Shown here piece by piece: positions 27,941 through 36,773 of a DNA stretch of 64,000 nt; positions within the stretch are counted from its first letter, which is position 1, and every line of letters begins with the position of its first letter. The stretch is from Streptosporangium subroseum (GTDB lineage Bacteria; Actinomycetota; Actinomycetes; Streptosporangiales; Streptosporangiaceae): assembly GCF_900188345.1 (NCBI RefSeq), contig NZ_FZOD01000040.1:1-64000 (forward strand). The letters are read 5' to 3'. A model generated the notes under the pieces. That model was not told the origin of the DNA. It worked only from the letters and a program-made list of their open reading frames with translations, and did not search any database. The translations under genes were made by a program, and so were the position numbers.

Positions 27941-29071
27941 TCAGCTCTTGACGCCTGCCCACGCCTCAAGCTGCGCGACGAAACGTCGGGCGGAGTTGGG
28001 CCAGTGATGGTTCGCACGGGCCGCCGCATACCCTCGCGCGCCCCGGGCATGCCGCTCCCGGACGTCGTCCCGCAGCCAGAGCACGGCCTGGGCCACGGCC
28101 TTGGGGTCCTGCCAGGGCACGACCATCCCGCTGTCGTAGCGCTCGACGAGCTCGACCGCGCGGGGTGAGGGGGTGGTGATCACGGGAATGCCGTGGGCCA
28201 TGTACTCCACGATCTTCGTGGGCATGGAGTGCCGGTAGTTGGGCTCGTCGTGCAGCAGGGAGAGCCCGGCCAGCGCGCCGTCGAGTCGCTTGAGCGCCTC
28301 GTCGTTCGGCATGAAGTCGCGCCACTCCAGCACGCCCTCGGCCACCGCCTCGTTCAGTATCGGCCGCGACTGGGGGTCGGCGTAGCCGATCAGCTCGACC
28401 GCCACCCGGTACGGCTGGAGCAGCCTGCCCACCTCGACGGCCTCGCGCACTCCGCGGGCCTCCGACAACCAGCCGAGGTAGACGACGCGGTCGTCACCCG
28501 GCGCGACCACCTCGTCGGGCACCCAGGTCTCGTTCGGCACCACCAGGTGGGCCTGGCGGAACCGTCCGGCGTAGGCGGTCTCGGCCAGGAGCAGGTGCAG
28601 GTGCCGCTCGGCCGTCCCTTCGAGCATCCGGGCCAGGAATCGCACCGGGGGACGCAGGAAGGAGGGCAGCCAGGGCTTCAGCGACAGGGTCGCCGGGGTG
28701 TCCTCGTGCACGTCCCAGACCACCGGGGGCCGCCTGCGCATCCCCACGACCGCGAGCAACAGCTCGGGGTCGTGGATGACCACCAGGTCAACCTGCCTGC
28801 GCATGCGCTTGAACACCTTGCGGGCCGCGCGAACGGCCGTCAATCGCTTGCGTTCGGCCGCCCGGGGGAGGTCGACGCCGTTCACCCAGGATCGGGCCAT
28901 GACGCCCCGCGCGCTGAAGGGCGCGGCATACGTGACCTCATGACCGGCATCCACGAGCGCGCGGATCTGCCGGTGCAGGATCCGGGCGTCCTCGGGGTGA
29001 TGCACCACCGTCATGACGAGCACGTGCACTGCGCGCAGCCCTTCGTCGCTAGAGCCGCTCGACGCGTTCAC
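27941..29071 (-). CDS. Family 4-type glycosyltransferase
   Basis: This 376-residue GT-B glycosyltransferase has an N-terminal Rossmann half (VLVMTVVHHPEDARILHRQI, then VVIHDPELLLAVVG) and a C-terminal nucleotide-sugar half with MPTKIVEYMAHGIPVITTP and the preceding HDEPNYRHS. It would transfer a sugar from a nucleotide donor at the inner membrane face. The GTG start overlaps the end of the UDP-sugar dehydrogenase gene by 23 bases, indicating translational coupling. A later GTG in the VHVLVM segment is also possible as start. Confidence 0.9.
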   Translation of the reverse strand: MNASSGSSDEGLRAVHVLVMTVVHHPEDARILHRQIRALVDAGHEVTYAAPFSARGVMARSWVNGVDLPRAAERKRLTAVRAARKVFKRMRRQVDLVVIHDPELLLAVVGMRRRPPVVWDVHEDTPATLSLKPWLPSFLRPPVRFLARMLEGTAERHLHLLLAETAYAGRFRQAHLVVPNETWVPDEVVAPGDDRVVYLGWLSEARGVREAVEVGRLLQPYRVAVELIGYADPQSRPILNEAVAEGVLEWRDFMPNDEALKRLDGALAGLSLLHDEPNYRHSMPTKIVEYMAHGIPVITTPSPRAVELVERYDSGMVVPWQDPKAVAQAVLWLRDDVRERHARGARGYAAARANHHWPNSARRFVAQLEAWAGVKS

Positions 29072-30311
29072 CCTCGGCGAGCACGCCTCGGGTGTCGAGC
29101 ACGAGTCTGCCGTGGTCCTCGACGATCGACAGATCGAAGGCTGCGTGCTGCTGAAGCAGCAGCGTCACATCCGCGTCTGCGACCGCCCTGGCAAGATCTT
29201 CTTCACGTGGCACCGAGGTGCCGTCCACGTGCCATTCCTTTACATATGGATCAACGAAGACGAGCTCCGCGCCGAGCTCCAGGAGCACGCGGGCGACCGG
29301 CACGGCCGGCGTCTCGCGCTCGTCGGCGATGTCCGGCTTGTAGGTGACGCCGAGCAGCGCCACCTTGGAGCCGTTCACGGCCTTCTTCTGCCGGTTGAGC
29401 AGCCGCTGCACGCGAGCGACCACGTAGGAGGGCATCCGCTCGTTGATCTCCTGGGCCAGCTCCACGAACCGGAACGGGTAGCCCAGCTTGCGCACCCTGT
29501 AGGACAGGTAGGACGGGTCGACGGGGATGCAGTGTCCCCCGACACCCGGCCCCGGCAGAAACTTCTGGAAGCCGAACGGCTTGGTGGCCGCGGCCTCGAT
29601 GGACTCCCAGAGGTCGACACCGAGCTCGTCACAGAAGATCGCCATCTCGTTGACGAGGGCGATGTTGACGTGCCGGTAGGTGTTCTCCAGGAGCTTGGCC
29701 ATCTCGGCCTCGCGGGTGCCGCTGACCGGCACGACCTGCTCGATGAACTGGGAGTAGAAGCCGACCGCGCGGTCCTTGCAGGCGGGCGTGTAGCCGCCGA
29801 CGACCTTGGGGGTGTTGCGCAGGCCGTACTTCGGGTTACCCGGATCGATGCGCTCGGGCGAGAAGGCGAGGTGGAAGTCGACGCCCGCGACGAGGCCGTT
29901 GGCCTCCAGGATCGGGCGGGCGATCTCGTCGGTGGTGCCGGGCCACGTCGTGGACTCCAGAACCACCAGGGACCCCGCGCTCAGATTGCGGGCGACGGTG
30001 CCGGTCGCACCTTCCACCGCCGACAGGTCGGGACGATGGTCCTCGTCCAGCGGAGTCGGCACGCAGATGATGATGGTCCGGCTGTCTGCCAGCACGGACT
30101 CATCCAGCGTGGCCCTGAAACCGCTGACGAGCATGTGTTCGAGGTCGGCGTCGGTCAGGTCGTCGATGTACGAATGACCGGCGTTGAGGGCGTCCACCTT
30201 CTGGGGATCAACCTCAAAGCCGACGACCCGCAGCCCCGCCGCCGTGGCCTCCTTGGCCAGGGGCATGCCGACGTAGCCCAGACCTATGACAGCCAGGTCG
30301 TAGGCAGTCAC
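29049..30311 (-). CDS. wecC: UDP-N-acetyl-D-mannosaminuronate dehydrogenase (WecC-like)
   Basis: The 420-residue nucleotide-sugar dehydrogenase oxidises the C6 hydroxyl twice with NAD. It has the Rossmann motif AVIGLGYVGMPLAKEA at the N-terminus, ESTTWPGTTDEI, and the catalytic cysteine in GPGVGGHCIPVDP, then VALLGVTYKPDIADERET in the C-terminal domain. The WecB epimerase encoded nearby supplies UDP-ManNAc, so UDP-ManNAcA is the likely product. GTG 30311 is chosen because the fold starts there; an in-frame GTG at 30341 would add ten residues. It overlaps the next glycosyltransferase gene. Confidence 0.93.
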   Translation of the reverse strand: MTAYDLAVIGLGYVGMPLAKEATAAGLRVVGFEVDPQKVDALNAGHSYIDDLTDADLEHMLVSGFRATLDESVLADSRTIIICVPTPLDEDHRPDLSAVEGATGTVARNLSAGSLVVLESTTWPGTTDEIARPILEANGLVAGVDFHLAFSPERIDPGNPKYGLRNTPKVVGGYTPACKDRAVGFYSQFIEQVVPVSGTREAEMAKLLENTYRHVNIALVNEMAIFCDELGVDLWESIEAAATKPFGFQKFLPGPGVGGHCIPVDPSYLSYRVRKLGYPFRFVELAQEINERMPSYVVARVQRLLNRQKKAVNGSKVALLGVTYKPDIADERETPAVPVARVLLELGAELVFVDPYVKEWHVDGTSVPREEDLARAVADADVTLLLQQHAAFDLSIVEDHGRLVLDTRGVLAEGERVERL

Positions 30312-30440
30312 TGGGAGACCCTGGAATGCCGGAAACAACACTTCATGGTCGCAAAGGCTATCTCAAGTCCGAACGAGCCACGCCTAATGCGATTGAACGC
30401 ATCGCAAACGGCTGGTCTTCTCATCGTCAACACAAGACCA

Positions 30441-32498
30441 TCAACCGGCAATGGATTGGTAGATGTCACGGTAAGTTTCGGCAATGCGGCTCCACGTACG
30501 CTTGGACGCCACCTCAGCCCGTCCAGCCTCACCCATCACGGCCCGCCGCTCCGGATCGTCACGCAGCCCCGCGATCGCCTTGGCGAGCGCCTCAGGGTCG
30601 CCTGCGGGCACCAGAAGCCCGGCTCCGTCGGTGCCCACGAGCTCCGACAGCGCCGGCAGATCGCTCAGCACGACCGGTTTGCCGAGAGCCATCGCCTCGA
30701 CCGGTTTCAATGGTGTAACAAGTCGGCAAACACGCAGGTCCTCGCGAGGGCAGACGAAGATGTCGATGGCCGACTGCGCCTGCAGCGCCTCCTCGGGACC
30801 GACCCTGCCGGGCAGGATCGCGATGTCCCCCAGCCCCAGCTCCTCGACCTGCTCCAGCAGCGCCGCCCGCTCCACGCCGTCACCGACGAGCAGCACCTTG
30901 ACCGGCGCGCCCTGGTCCCGCAGGAGCGCAGCGGCGCTGATCATGGTCGCGAAGCCCTCGTAGGCCACGATGCTCGACACGGAGCCCATGACGATCTCGC
31001 CGGGCTCGATGCCGTAGGAGGCGCGGAACGCCGCCCCGTCGTACTCGGCGACCAGCAGCGAGTCGTCCACCGCGTTGGGCGCCAGGAAGATCTTCTCCCT
31101 CGGCACACCCCGCTCGACGATCTCGGTGGCCATGGTCTCCGCGAGGGTGACCACGGCGTCGGCGGAGCGCATGATGAACGCCTCGCGGTCCCGCTGGAGC
31201 ACGTGCCGCTGGCTGCCGATGCGCTTGGGGTCGCGGGACGCCCAGGTCTCCTCCAGGAAGCCCCGGACCTCGTAGACCATCGGCGTGCCCGTACGGTCCC
31301 GCACGGCGAGCGCCACCGAACCGTTGCGGTGGTCGGTCGCGGCGTGCAGCACCTGCGGCCGGAGCGTCCTGACCAGCTCGGTCACCTCACCGGCGCCCCG
31401 GATCATCCGGCCCTGGCTCTCGAACGGCACCTCGCCGCTCGGGATCAGCCGGTGGTAGGGGGTCCCGTCGATCTCCTCGTACGGCGTGGCGTCGGCGTGG
31501 CCCTGCATCATCGGCCAGCCCCAGCTGGTCACGACGTGCGGATCCAGCCCGGCGGCCCTCTGCGCGGTGACGATCCGGTGCGTGCGCACGGTGTATCCGG
31601 CCTGCGTGTACGGCAGGGCGTTGGTGACGCAGTGCAGGACCCGTCCCTGGATCCGCTCGCCCACGATCACCTTGGCCTTGGGCGGGATCGGGTTCGGCTG
31701 GATGGAGGCCAGCTCACCGGCGTAGTACTGGGCCCGGCGCTTGATGAAGGGGTAGCGGGTGTGCCCCTGGAGCACCGCGGCGGCCTCGGTCATCCGGCCG
31801 GCGTCGAAGTGCGCCTTCGCCTCGTCCCACGGTCCTCGCACGAGACGCATCCCGAGCTTGCGGACGACGACCTTGGCCCGGCGCGCGACGGGCCAGGCGA
31901 ACCTGCCCACGACGGGACGCATCTTCGGCGGAAGCGTCTCCGCGGCCGCCTGCGCCACCCGCAGCGGATCCGACTTGACCTTCGTCACCACCACCCGGGA
32001 AACGATCACCGGATGCTTGGCGAACCCCCTGATGAGCCCGCGCAGACCGGCGCGGGCCGACCTCGCGGAGACGGGCTTCGCCGAAGCGGGCGCGGGCTCG
32101 GACGGAACGGGCTCCGCCGAAACCGGAGCGGGCTCTGCCGGAACGGCCTCGAACGGAGTGGTGTCCGTCGAGACCGGAGCGGGCTCCTGTGAATCTGGAA
32201 CGGACGTCACTGAAACCGGAACGGGCTCGGAGGAAGCCGGAACGGGTTCTGCCGGAACGGGCTCGGGGGGAGCCGGAACGGGCTTCTCTGAGACCAGAGC
32301 GGGCTCCTGTGAATCTGGAACGAGCTTCACCGAATCCGGAACGGGTTCAGATGAATCCGGAACGGACGTCGCCGGAGCCGGAACGGACTCTGATAGAGCT
32401 GGAACCGACTTCGGTGAATCTGGAACGGACTCCGCTGAAGCTGGAACCGATTTCGCTGTAACCGCGGGGGAGTCTGGCCTGTTGGCATCGGATACCAC
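30441..32498 (-). CDS. GT4 glycosyltransferase with long N-terminal repeat region
   Basis: The gene encodes 685 residues from GTG 32498, eleven bases after a -10-like TATGGT. Residues ~10-130 are degenerate heptads (SVPDSPK, SVPALSE, PVPDSVK) of no known function. A basic helical stretch follows, then a glycosyltransferase of GT4 type with TNALPYTQAGYTVRTHRI, VVTLAETMATEIVERGV, LVGDGVERAALLEQV and a C-terminal LKPVEAMALGKPVVLSD carrying the nucleotide-sugar Glu. It is transcribed away from wecB and towards wecC, heading the minus-strand part of the polysaccharide cluster. The 129-base gap before wecC may contain a second promoter. Confidence 0.9.
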   Translation of the reverse strand: MVSDANRPDSPAVTAKSVPASAESVPDSPKSVPALSESVPAPATSVPDSSEPVPDSVKLVPDSQEPALVSEKPVPAPPEPVPAEPVPASSEPVPVSVTSVPDSQEPAPVSTDTTPFEAVPAEPAPVSAEPVPSEPAPASAKPVSARSARAGLRGLIRGFAKHPVIVSRVVVTKVKSDPLRVAQAAAETLPPKMRPVVGRFAWPVARRAKVVVRKLGMRLVRGPWDEAKAHFDAGRMTEAAAVLQGHTRYPFIKRRAQYYAGELASIQPNPIPPKAKVIVGERIQGRVLHCVTNALPYTQAGYTVRTHRIVTAQRAAGLDPHVVTSWGWPMMQGHADATPYEEIDGTPYHRLIPSGEVPFESQGRMIRGAGEVTELVRTLRPQVLHAATDHRNGSVALAVRDRTGTPMVYEVRGFLEETWASRDPKRIGSQRHVLQRDREAFIMRSADAVVTLAETMATEIVERGVPREKIFLAPNAVDDSLLVAEYDGAAFRASYGIEPGEIVMGSVSSIVAYEGFATMISAAALLRDQGAPVKVLLVGDGVERAALLEQVEELGLGDIAILPGRVGPEEALQAQSAIDIFVCPREDLRVCRLVTPLKPVEAMALGKPVVLSDLPALSELVGTDGAGLLVPAGDPEALAKAIAGLRDDPERRAVMGEAGRAEVASKRTWSRIAETYRDIYQSIAG
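32045..32465 (-). repeat. 21-bp (heptapeptide) repeats in glycosyltransferase N-terminus
   Basis: About fifteen or more degenerate in-frame heptads of the type (S/P)VPxSxE are encoded by GGAACGGACTCCGCTGAAG-like units. Two units are shortened. Confidence 0.8.
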
Positions 32499-32554
32499 GC
32501 CGTGACCGTACCATAGGCAACGTTTGCCCCACTGCCGTATGAAAGGCGAGGTCA
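32499..32554. promoter_or_regulatory. Divergent promoter region of the polysaccharide cluster
   Basis: Only 56 bases separate the two divergent start codons. The minus strand has TATGGT eleven bases before the glycosyltransferase GTG. The plus strand has AAAGGCGAGG ahead of the wecB ATG. Both halves are likely controlled together. Confidence 0.5.
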
Positions 32555-33724
32555 ATGAGGGACTTTGGTCCTCCGGGTACGACCGCGAGCCCTGAAAATC
32601 CCCTCGTCCTGCACGTGCTCGGCGCGCGGCCCAACTTCGTGAAGGCCGCTCCCGTTGTGCGCGCTCTCGCCGAACTGGGAGTGAGACAGGGGATCGTCCA
32701 CACCGGTCAGCACTACGACGTGCTCATGTCGGACGTGTTCTTCGCCGACCTCGGGCTGCCCGAGCCGATCGCGAACCTGGGCGTCGGATCCGGCTCGCAC
32801 GCGCGCCAGACGGCCGCCCTGCTGATCGGCCTCGAGGATGTCGTGCTGGAGCACGCGCCCACCCTGGTCGTCGTCTACGGCGACGTGAACTCGACGCTGG
32901 CCGCGATCCTGGTCTGCTCCAAGCTCCACATCCCGACCGCGCACGTCGAGGCGGGCCTGCGCTCCTTCGACCGGGAGATGCCCGAGGAGGTCAACCGGGT
33001 CGTCACCGACGCCCTCTCCGACATCCTCTTCGCCACCTCGCCGGACGCGCTCTCGCATCTGGCCGCGGAGGGCGTGGATCCGGCGCGTGTCCATCTCGTC
33101 GGCAACCCGATGATCGACAGCCTGTTCTCGGCGCTGGACCGTCTCGACCCCGCCCCGGTCCGCGCGCGGCTCGGGCTTCCGGAGCGGTACGGCGTGGCCA
33201 CCCTGCACCGTCCCGCCAACGTCGACGACCCGGCCTCCGCGAAGGAGCTGGTCGACGCCGTACGGGAGGTGAGCGAGCGCCTGCCGATCGTGGTGCCGAT
33301 CCACCCGCGGGGCCGCGAGCGCCTGGCCGAGGCGGGACTGGTGACCGGCGGGAACCTGTCGATCATCGACCCGCTGGGCTACGTGGACTTCCTGTCGCTC
33401 GTGCGGGGCGCGACCCTGGTCGTCACCGACTCCGGCGGCGTGCAGGAGGAGACGACCATGCTGGGCGTCCCCTGCCTGACCGTCCGGCCCAACACCGAGC
33501 GGCCGATCACCATCACCCACGGCACCAACCGGCTGGTCACCCCGGCGCTGCTGCCCGCCGCCGCCGACAGGGCCCTGACCGACGGCGCGGCGACGCCCTC
33601 CGGCGACCTGCCCCCGCTCTGGGACGGCAAGGCCGGGCCCCGGATCGCCCGGGTGATCGCGTCCTGGCTCCGCGGCGAGAACCTCTCCCCGGCGGGACAG
33701 GCCGTACCGCCCAAATCCCTTTAA
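32555..33724 (+). CDS. wecB: UDP-N-acetylglucosamine 2-epimerase (non-hydrolysing)
   Basis: The 389-residue enzyme interconverts UDP-GlcNAc and UDP-ManNAc. Family motifs are VLGARPNFVKAAPVVRAL, HTGQHYD, HVEAGLRSFDREMPEEVNR, TLHRPANVD, and TDSGGVQEETTMLGVPCLT with PNTERPIT. It feeds the WecC-like dehydrogenase across the divergent promoter, so together they should give UDP-ManNAcA for a surface polysaccharide. A GGCGAGG ribosome site precedes the ATG. The next gene, a large glycosyltransferase, lies 63 bases downstream across a small hairpin. Confidence 0.95.
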   Translation: MRDFGPPGTTASPENPLVLHVLGARPNFVKAAPVVRALAELGVRQGIVHTGQHYDVLMSDVFFADLGLPEPIANLGVGSGSHARQTAALLIGLEDVVLEHAPTLVVVYGDVNSTLAAILVCSKLHIPTAHVEAGLRSFDREMPEEVNRVVTDALSDILFATSPDALSHLAAEGVDPARVHLVGNPMIDSLFSALDRLDPAPVRARLGLPERYGVATLHRPANVDDPASAKELVDAVREVSERLPIVVPIHPRGRERLAEAGLVTGGNLSIIDPLGYVDFLSLVRGATLVVTDSGGVQEETTMLGVPCLTVRPNTERPITITHGTNRLVTPALLPAAADRALTDGAATPSGDLPPLWDGKAGPRIARVIASWLRGENLSPAGQAVPPKSL

Positions 33725-33736
33725 AAAGGCTAATTA

Positions 33737-33756
33737 GGTACGGCCGAAGCCGTACC
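33737..33756. terminator. Hairpin between wecB and glycosyltransferase
   Basis: GGTACGGC-CGAA-GCCGTACC is a perfect 8-bp stem with a stable tetraloop, 12 bases after the wecB stop. It may be a weak terminator or an RNA-processing hairpin. Confidence 0.5.
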
Positions 33757-33787
33757 CTGGCACGACCCCGGATAAAGGCGAGCCCCC

Positions 33788-35845
33788 ATGAGTGAAGAGA
33801 CCCCTGAAGAGCCGAAGTATCAGCGTCTCGGGCCGATCAACTGGCTGCCCGAGGAGCGCAAGGTCGTCGAGCGCTTCGAGGAGCGCGTCCGGGACCTGGA
33901 GCGGCGGCTTGCCATCTCCGAAGCCCGGGCCGACTACGCCCAGTGGAAGCTGGAGTCCACCAAGATCCAGCGTCCCTACCGGGTGGCCGAGGTCCTGACC
34001 GGGGCCAAGGGAGCCGGGGTCGTGGCCCTGCCGGGCAAGCTGCGCTCGGCGATGCGGGCTCGCAAGGGGCCCAAGCCGCCCCGGCCGGTGTCCGAGGTGA
34101 TCGAGGAGCTGAACCACCAGGGCCCGGCCGTGGACGTGCCGCAGGTGAAGTGGCCGGCGGGACCGATCACGCGTCCCGACATGAAGGTCGCCGTCATCCT
34201 GGACGACTTCTCCCGGATGGCGTTCAAGTACGAGTGGGACCAGATCGAGTTCGGGCTCCGCGACTGGCCGGAGATCTTCGCCGAGAACCGGCCCGAGCTG
34301 CTGTTCGTGGAGTCGGCCTGGCACGGCAACCAGGGCCGCTGGCGCTACCAGATGACCGGGAACAACGCCCCCAAGCCGGAGCTGCACGCCCTGATCGACT
34401 GGTGCCGCGCCGAGGGGATCCCCACGATCTTCTGGAACAAGGAGGACCCGCCGAACTTCGAGTTCTTCATCGACACGGCCAAGCTGTTCGACCACGTCTT
34501 CACGTGCGACGGCGACATGGTGCCCCGCTACCGCGAGGTGCTGGGACACGACCGGGTCGACGTCCTGCAGTTCGCGGCCCAGCCCCGGGTGCACAACCCC
34601 ATCCAGGAGAAGCAGGGGCGCCTGCACGACGTGGTCTTCGCGGGCATGTACTTCAGGGACAAGCACCCCGAGCGCCGCGAGCAGATGGAGACCGTTCTCG
34701 CTCCGATCCGCGAGCTCGGCCTGCACATCTTCGCCCGCAACGGCACCGTGGACGAGAAGTACGCCTGGCCCGCCGAGTATGTCCCGCACATCGTGGGCGA
34801 GCTCCCCTACGACCAGATGCTGGCCGCGTACAAGATGTACAAGGTCTTCCTCAACGTGAACTCGGTCCTCGACTCCCCGACCATGTGCGCCCGCCGGGTC
34901 TTCGAGCTGTCGGCCTGCTCGACCTCGATCGTCTCGGGCTGGTCCCGGGCCATCGAGGAGACCTTCGGCTCGCTGATCCCGATCGCCCGCGACGAGCTGG
35001 AGTCCTACAACAAGGTCCTGCACCTGATCAACAGCCCCGAGCTCCGCGCCCGTCAGGGCCACCTGGCCATGCGCGAGGTCTTCGACAAGCACCTGTTCAC
35101 CCACCGCGTGGACCAGATCCTCCAGGTCCTCGGCAAGCCCGTCGAGCCCCGGACCCGGTCGATCTCCGTGGTGCTGCCCACCAACCGCGCCTCCCAGCTG
35201 GAGCACGCGATCTCCTCGGTGGCCCGCCAGATCCACCGGCCCCTCCAGCTCGTGATGGTCCTGCACGGCCTCGACATCGATCCCGTCGTCGTCGCCGACA
35301 AGGCCCGCATGGCCGGCATCTCCGACGTCGTGGTGCTGCCCGCCGACTCCTCGCTCTCGCTGGGCGCCTGCCTCAACATGGGCATCGCCGCCGCCGAGGG
35401 CGAGCTGATCGCCAAGATGGACGACGACAACCTCTACGGCGAGCACTACCTGTCCGACCTCGCCCGCTCCTTCGACTACGCAGGCGCCGAGCTCGTCGGC
35501 AAGGGCGCGCACTACGCCTACTTCGAGGGCACCAACGCCACGATGCTTCGCATGCCGGGCCTGGAGCACCGCTACGCCTGGCTGGTCCAGGGCGGCACCT
35601 TCCTCGGCAAAGCCGACATGTTCCGCCACTACGGCTTCGAGGACATCACCCGTGGCGAGGACACCAATCTGGTCCGCCGGCTCAAGGAGGACCGCGTCAA
35701 GATCTACTCCGCAGACCGGTTCAACTTCGTCTACTGGCGCAGCGGCGACCCCGCGATGCACACCTGGCAGCCCGACGACCACAAGCTCACCCGCGGCGCG
35801 CAGTTCGCCTTCGGCGGCCACCCCGAAGACCACGTCATGATCTGA
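33788..35845 (+). CDS. Two-domain glycosyltransferase (CgeB-like plus GT2)
   Basis: The 685-residue protein begins with a coiled-coil segment (about 20-65). Residues ~130-455 resemble the CgeB/YkvP spore-protein glycosyltransferase family: WHGNQGRWRYQMTG, IPTIFWNKEDPPNFEFF and FLNVNSVLDSPTMCARRVFE. Residues ~465-675 form a GT2 domain with SVVLPTNRASQLEHAISSV, the metal-binding AKMDDDNLYGEHYL and ITRGEDTNLVRRL. It would polymerise or decorate the polysaccharide made with UDP-ManNAcA. It is probably co-transcribed with wecB. A 24-bp perfect hairpin follows the stop. Confidence 0.92.
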   Translation: MSEETPEEPKYQRLGPINWLPEERKVVERFEERVRDLERRLAISEARADYAQWKLESTKIQRPYRVAEVLTGAKGAGVVALPGKLRSAMRARKGPKPPRPVSEVIEELNHQGPAVDVPQVKWPAGPITRPDMKVAVILDDFSRMAFKYEWDQIEFGLRDWPEIFAENRPELLFVESAWHGNQGRWRYQMTGNNAPKPELHALIDWCRAEGIPTIFWNKEDPPNFEFFIDTAKLFDHVFTCDGDMVPRYREVLGHDRVDVLQFAAQPRVHNPIQEKQGRLHDVVFAGMYFRDKHPERREQMETVLAPIRELGLHIFARNGTVDEKYAWPAEYVPHIVGELPYDQMLAAYKMYKVFLNVNSVLDSPTMCARRVFELSACSTSIVSGWSRAIEETFGSLIPIARDELESYNKVLHLINSPELRARQGHLAMREVFDKHLFTHRVDQILQVLGKPVEPRTRSISVVLPTNRASQLEHAISSVARQIHRPLQLVMVLHGLDIDPVVVADKARMAGISDVVVLPADSSLSLGACLNMGIAAAEGELIAKMDDDNLYGEHYLSDLARSFDYAGAELVGKGAHYAYFEGTNATMLRMPGLEHRYAWLVQGGTFLGKADMFRHYGFEDITRGEDTNLVRRLKEDRVKIYSADRFNFVYWRSGDPAMHTWQPDDHKLTRGAQFAFGGHPEDHVMI

Positions 35846-35847
35846 GT

Positions 35848-35911
35848 CCGTACGGCTGCCGCTCGAAGGCCCCGGTCCGGTTGACCCGGCCTTCGAGCGG
35901 CAGCCGTACGG
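35848..35911. terminator. Strong hairpin after CgeB/GT2 gene
   Basis: A perfect 24-bp stem (35848-35871 with 35888-35911, beginning CCGTACGGCTGCCG) closes a 16-base loop two bases after the stop codon. There is no T tract. Confidence 0.85.
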
Positions 35912-35966
35912 TCATGCCGGTTTCGCCCTGTCCGCGGGAGTGGTGCGGAGGTTCCCACGGATCCGG

Positions 35967-36075
35967 ACAGGACGCGAGGGCGACTCATTCCGTGTCCGGC
36001 ACAGGGCGCGAGGACGACTCGTTTTCCGGTGCCCGCACAGGGTGCGAGGGCGACTCATTCCGGTGCCCGGCGGTT
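35967..36075. repeat. Three ~35-bp intergenic repeats
   Basis: Units ACAGGGCGCGAGGGCGACTC recur at 35967, 36001 and 36037 in the non-coding spacer after the glycosyltransferase hairpin. Confidence 0.7.
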
Positions 36076-36204
36076 CGGGAACCTCGCCCGTGACGGCCCT
36101 TCCTCTGATTTTGCTGAGCGTCGGCGACATACTCGCCATGCGCCATGGACGCGTATCCCGGTGACACCGATCCTGCCGGTACATATACGCTGGAAATTAT
36201 CCAA

Positions 36205-36264
36205 GCCGATATGTTTAGATTAATGCAAACCATTTTATCGGCATTTTTACCCATATCGATATGG
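36205..36264. promoter_or_regulatory. AT-rich island with nested palindromes
   Basis: GCCGATA (36205) pairs with TATCGGC (36236), and CCATATCGATATGG (36251-36264) is a perfect 14-bp palindrome. The surrounding 180 bases are far more AT-rich than anything nearby and lie upstream of the PRC-barrel gene. Confidence 0.45.
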
Positions 36265-36358
36265 CGAAGCATCGGTCAATACTCTGGGGACATTTTTGGG
36301 TCAGGGTTGAAATCCATACATCCGCGCCCGGGGCCGCGTATGCGCACCCTTCTTATTT

Positions 36359-36382
36359 GTTTAATGCGAGCACGCGGGGTAG
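36359..36382 (+). promoter_or_regulatory. SigB-type stress promoter
   Basis: GTTT, 14 bases, then GGGTAG. This matches the actinomycete general-stress sigma (SigB) pattern GNNT-N14-16-GGGTAY except for the last base. It lies 44 bases before the PRC-barrel start. Confidence 0.6.
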
Positions 36383-36425
36383 AGCGATGAGTGCCCCACC
36401 ATCGCTAAGGAAAGAGGGTCCGATC

Positions 36426-36770
36426 ATGATCGAGAACATGTGGGACTACAGCCCCCAGGCTTACAGCGACGACCAGAAGCTGGACCTGGTCGGGTTCGAC
36501 GTCGAGGCCACCGACGGCAAGATCGGTTCGGTGGACGAGGACAACAACGTGGTGGGCGACAGCTATATCGTCGTCGACACGGGCTTCTGGATTTTCGGCA
36601 AGAAGGTCGTGCTGCCCGCCGGCACCGTGCACCGGGTGGACCCCCAGGAGCGCAAGATCTATGTCGCCCGCACCAAGGAAGAGATCAAGGACGCGCCGGA
36701 GTTCGACGAGAAAACCTACAGGGAGCCCGGCTACCGCGACAGTCTTAGCGGTTACTACGGCACGCTGTAG
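36426..36770 (+). CDS. PRC-barrel domain protein
   Basis: The 114-residue protein has a single PRC-barrel-like domain: KLDLVGFDVEATDGKIGSVD, then DSYIVVDTGFWIFGKKVVLP and AGTVHRVDPQERKIYVARTK. The tail is Tyr/Gly-rich (REPGYRDSLSGYYGTL). PRC-barrel proteins of this size are common in actinomycetes, and several are part of the general stress response; the molecular role is unclear. The ATG is preceded by AAAGAGGG and a SigB-type promoter, which supports stress induction. A terminator follows directly. Confidence 0.9.
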   Translation: MIENMWDYSPQAYSDDQKLDLVGFDVEATDGKIGSVDEDNNVVGDSYIVVDTGFWIFGKKVVLPAGTVHRVDPQERKIYVARTKEEIKDAPEFDEKTYREPGYRDSLSGYYGTL

Positions 36771-36773
36771 TCG

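Noticed and set aside
29013..32192. A 1059-codon open frame antisense to wecC and glycosyltransferase genes
   Set aside because: It covers well-recognised enzymes on the other strand and has the low-complexity composition of a high-GC shadow frame.
33734..35833. A 699-codon open frame antisense to the CgeB/GT2 glycosyltransferase
   Set aside because: Val/Gly/Asp-rich composition without motifs, opposite a clear enzyme.
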